Below are positions 63,745-64,000 of a stretch of DNA of 64,000 nt, one piece after another. Within the stretch, counting starts at the first letter, position 1. Every line of letters starts with the position of its first letter. Location of the stretch: positions 1 through 64,000 of the forward strand of contig JABCZG010000007.1 of assembly GCA_013289835.1 (NCBI GenBank), written 5' to 3'. A program made the translations under genes and the position numbers. The notes below the pieces were generated by a model. It ran no database searches. It saw only the letters and a program-made list of their open reading frames with translations, and was not told the DNA's origin. This DNA comes from Acidobacteriota bacterium (GTDB taxonomy: Bacteria > Acidobacteriota > Terriglobia > Acidiferrales > UBA7541).

Positions 63745-64000
63745 ATGAAAGATCCCAAGGAACAACACGGCCAAGAGGCCAACACTGATTTTGGCGGAAA
63801 AACTTATGAGGAATTCTTCGAACCCGTCCCTTTCCCGGCCACGTTTTCTGACCGCGAAGTGAATTCTACGGGCACAACCCGAACCCCAGGGCATGATAGA
63901 TCGTGGGAGGACGCGGCTGCGCGAGTAACACCTCAAGATCAAATCGGCCCGGTTACGCCTGTATCTGGGGGCAGTGCCGCCGAGGGTGGAGACGTGCCCC
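63745..64000 (+). CDS. Hypothetical protein, open at window end
   Basis: ATG 63745 starts a frame without stop to the window edge (85 codons). It reads MKDPKEQHGQEANTDFGGKT, YEEFFEPVPFPATFSDREVN and then a Thr/Gly/Pro-rich stretch; composition resembles the previous gene. The remainder lies outside the window. Confidence 0.55.
   Translation, partial: MKDPKEQHGQEANTDFGGKTYEEFFEPVPFPATFSDREVNSTGTTRTPGHDRSWEDAAARVTPQDQIGPVTPVSGGSAAEGGDVP

Larger units (their letters stand above)
49662..64000. mobile_element. Second integrated element (extends beyond window)
   Basis: From the tRNA 3' fragment at 49662 the sequence changes to lower GC and short, tightly packed genes of mobile-element type: tyrosine integrase, excisionase-like gene, zinc-finger protein, replication-like gene, second recombinase, cold-shock-like genes and unknowns. 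The left end is therefore clear. The right att site is not in the window. No structural phage or conjugation genes are seen in the visible part, so the class (phage, satellite, ICE) is open. Confidence 0.85.

Overview
The window looks like a chromosome segment of an Acidobacteriota bacterium. The evidence is the gene families: a large TonB-dependent receptor with an N-terminal carboxypeptidase-regulatory-like domain, a VWFA-related protein of the type named after Acidobacteria, a run of DUF3857/transglutaminase-like secreted proteins, an OPT-family transporter, M20 and M28 peptidases, and frequent GTG starts behind strong GGAGG sites. This assignment is inference from families; no 16S gene is present.

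Layout. 1-3121: the end of an IS481-like insertion sequence, then a small decayed genomic island (about 183-3090) bounded by a 50-bp exact duplication of the 3' half of a tRNA-Pro gene, with a broken tyrosine integrase beside the intact tRNA. 3315-49620: ordinary chromosome. It carries the TonB receptor, serA, a yqeY-like gene, three neighbouring DUF3857 genes, an OPT transporter, a rhomboid protease, lower-glycolysis genes (pyk, gpmI, eno) and glgC all on the minus strand, peptidases, PLP enzymes, csaA, a homoserine dehydrogenase, rpsU, a zinc-ribbon gene, a three-gene peptide-ligase operon (GCS2, ATP-grasp, circularly permuted ATP-grasp) followed by an M29 aminopeptidase and an esterase, a DinB-like gene, guaD and an isoquinoline 1-oxidoreductase-type large subunit. 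49662-64000: a second mobile element, lower in GC, that runs off the window. It begins at a truncated tRNA 3' half, then a complete CAU-anticodon tRNA, a tyrosine integrase, a zinc-finger protein, an excisionase-like gene and a tightly coupled train of small genes, then a replication-like gene, regulatory palindromes, a second catalytic-domain-only recombinase and cargo.

How the genes work together. In the chromosome the clearest unit is 40344-45895: three carboxylate-amine ligase folds in one operon, followed by a peptidase and (convergently) an esterase, suggesting synthesis and turnover of a small peptide-like metabolite. In the element, xis and the two tiny membrane-protein genes downstream overlap by ATGA. 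A winged-helix protein gene (54727-55683) carries seven TCCAA repeats at about 21-bp spacing plus a perfect palindrome inside its own coding sequence, an arrangement like the lambda O gene, whose iterons form the origin. A 15-bp palindrome family (GTTCAC-N3-GTGAAC) lies upstream of a cold-shock-like gene and clusters in the 466-bp gap before 58535, suggesting a shared regulator. A three-gene cassette (60828-62558) containing a TIGR04255-type protein is the best candidate for undescribed cargo.

Other points of note are a perfect sigma-70-like promoter at 20024-20052 with no ORF behind it but a foldable transcript, a family of compensatory-mutated hairpin repeats, an rpsU leader hairpin at its ribosome-binding site, and a homoserine dehydrogenase reading frame with no canonical start codon that preserves its first Rossmann strand.
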